A DNA stretch of 40,276 nt from an uncultured Acidaminococcus sp. Its GTDB lineage: Bacteria > Bacillota_C > Negativicutes > Acidaminococcales > Acidaminococcaceae. The position numbers were made by a program, and so were the translations under genes. The notes beneath the pieces are model-generated. The model did not search any database. It saw only the letters and a list, made by a program, of their open reading frames with translations, and had not been told where the DNA came from. The DNA is taken from positions 1-40,276 of the forward strand of contig OMUE01000052.1 of the NCBI GenBank assembly GCA_900314165.1. The letters run 5' to 3'. Positions 39,706 to 40,276 of the stretch are shown piece by piece (within the stretch, counting starts at the first letter, position 1; each line of letters begins with the position of its first letter).

Positions 39706-40185
39706 TTACTTTTTCTGTTTCTTCAGGGCAGCTTGTACATCCGCCGTCACATCCACGGCGCCATATACTACGGCTTCCTGATTGACGATGACCGTCAGGC
39801 CCTTCGTCTTGCCTACGGACAGGATAGCATCATCCACCTGCTTCTTCAGCGGCGCAATGAGCTCTTCCTCTTTCTTCTTCATTTCCTTGGCATTTTCTTC
39901 CACGAACTTCTGCTTATCCGCATCGCTCATGCCTTTAGTCTTTTCCTGGACTTCTTTCTGGTTTTCTTCTACAATCTTGCGCATTTCCGTCTGAGCGTCG
40001 GCGATGCCGGGCACATAGGAAACCAGCTGCTGGTAGTTCACTTTGCCAATGGCAGAGTTCATAGTACCGGTTTCCTGGCCAAAGCTGCTGCCCTGGACAG
40101 CCAGTACGAAAACGCCAACGATCATAATGGCCGCAATGGCCAGAGAAATGACCTTGACATTCTTTTTGTTGGCAAATTCCATCAT
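39706..40185 (-). CDS. OmpH/Skp-family periplasmic chaperone-like protein
   Basis: 159 residues. A hydrophobic segment at 11-30 (VKVISLAIAAIMIVGVFVLA) acts as a signal anchor or signal peptide. Then comes IGKVNYQQLVSYVPGIADAQ, a charged coiled coil (about 65-125) and GLTVIVNQEAVVYGAVDVTADV, the order expected for Skp. It lies 36 bp downstream of the bamA stop, a classic bamA-skp-lpxD arrangement. Two adjacent ATGs (40185, 40182) are possible starts; the ribosome-binding site is weak (AGGGA). Confidence 0.88.
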   Translation of the reverse strand: MMEFANKKNVKVISLAIAAIMIVGVFVLAVQGSSFGQETGTMNSAIGKVNYQQLVSYVPGIADAQTEMRKIVEENQKEVQEKTKGMSDADKQKFVEENAKEMKKKEEELIAPLKKQVDDAILSVGKTKGLTVIVNQEAVVYGAVDVTADVQAALKKQKK

Positions 40186-40221
40186 AATGTCTAATCCCTG
40201 CTTCCTAGTAAATTCTCACTG

Positions 40222-40276
40222 TTAGAACTGGCCGCCAAAGCTGAAGTGGAACCGGCCGCCCCGGTCGTCACTATCC
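40222..40276 (-). CDS. bamA: C-terminal end of an outer-membrane barrel protein, likely BamA (partial)
   Basis: Only the last 17 codons and stop are in the window. The encoded end DRGGRFHFSFGGQF fits the terminal beta strand of BamA-type Omp85 proteins (aromatic final residue, FHFSFG). Its position directly before Skp-type genes and lpxD supports BamA. The rest of the gene lies past the right edge. Confidence 0.7.
   Translation of the reverse strand, partial: DSDDRGGRFHFSFGGQF

Noticed and set aside
38749..40194. A 481-codon plus-strand ORF
   Set aside because: Antisense to the OmpH-like genes. The long open frame follows from the lysine/glutamate-rich coiled-coil codons read backwards.

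Overview
The window looks like chromosomal DNA of a diderm Firmicute (Negativicutes), probably near Acidaminococcaceae such as Acidaminococcus or Phascolarctobacterium. The assignment rests on a Firmicute gene set (rapZ-yvcK-whiA, SCIFF peptide and maturase, L13/S9 operon) lying alongside an outer-membrane and lipid A cluster (bamA end, OmpH/Skp-like proteins, lpxD, lauroyl-type acyltransferase, lpxC-fabZ fusion, lpxA, lpxI). The genus is inference. No transposase, phage gene, CRISPR array or tRNA was seen.

Layout. 1-250: tandem promoters and leader of a leftward transcript, probably an rRNA operon whose genes lie off the left edge. 262-1941: leftward ranthipeptide (SCIFF) locus: a 47-residue six-cysteine precursor, an intra-operon hairpin terminator, then the radical SAM/SPASM maturase. 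1975-6883: polysaccharide deacetylase, whiA, yvcK, rapZ and a Cof-type HAD phosphatase, all leftward. 6952-7110: a rubredoxin too short for ordinary ORF cut-offs. 7270-13902: uvrB-uvrA-uvrC excision-repair operon. 14116-16210: rightward DUF4127 protein and YajQ. 16245-17226: a UPF0126/TRIC-type membrane protein gene flanked by inverted copies of a roughly 100-bp palindromic repeat. 17371-23347: nitroreductase, SDR plus fumarylacetoacetase-family pair, LysR regulator divergent from a class I aminotransferase, and NudC. 23471-24990: two tandem paralogues resembling C39/papain-fold cysteine peptidases. 25233-26940: ridA and a YheO-family regulator, divergent across a repeat-filled 680-bp gap. 27223-28420: a free-standing HIRAN protein, then rpsI and rplM. 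28709-31081: ROK kinase and gltX. 31312-32580: DEAD-box helicase. 32637-40276: the outer-membrane/lipid A operon.

How the genes relate. The right 8 kb is one tightly packed leftward operon, with gaps of 3-50 bp and several ATGA overlaps. It couples outer-membrane protein assembly and chaperoning (BamA, OmpH-like proteins) to lipid A synthesis (LpxC, LpxA, LpxD, LpxI, LpxL-like) and to fatty-acid elongation (FabZ, fused to LpxC). RapZ/YvcK/WhiA form the conserved envelope and growth-control set, and UvrABC are transcribed together.

The most unusual aspect is the intergenic DNA. At least five dispersed repeat types are present: (i) short double hairpins with compensatory base changes; (ii) longer multi-hairpin elements; (iii) palindromes bordered by GACGACCGACAGACGATA-like ends; (iv) a CTCTTCGCTCTT satellite that also encodes the last residues (KAKSEE) of two unrelated proteins; and (v) a tandem ~200-bp unit containing CGTAGGGG-bounded palindromes. 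These are read directly from the sequence; their function is unknown to me.
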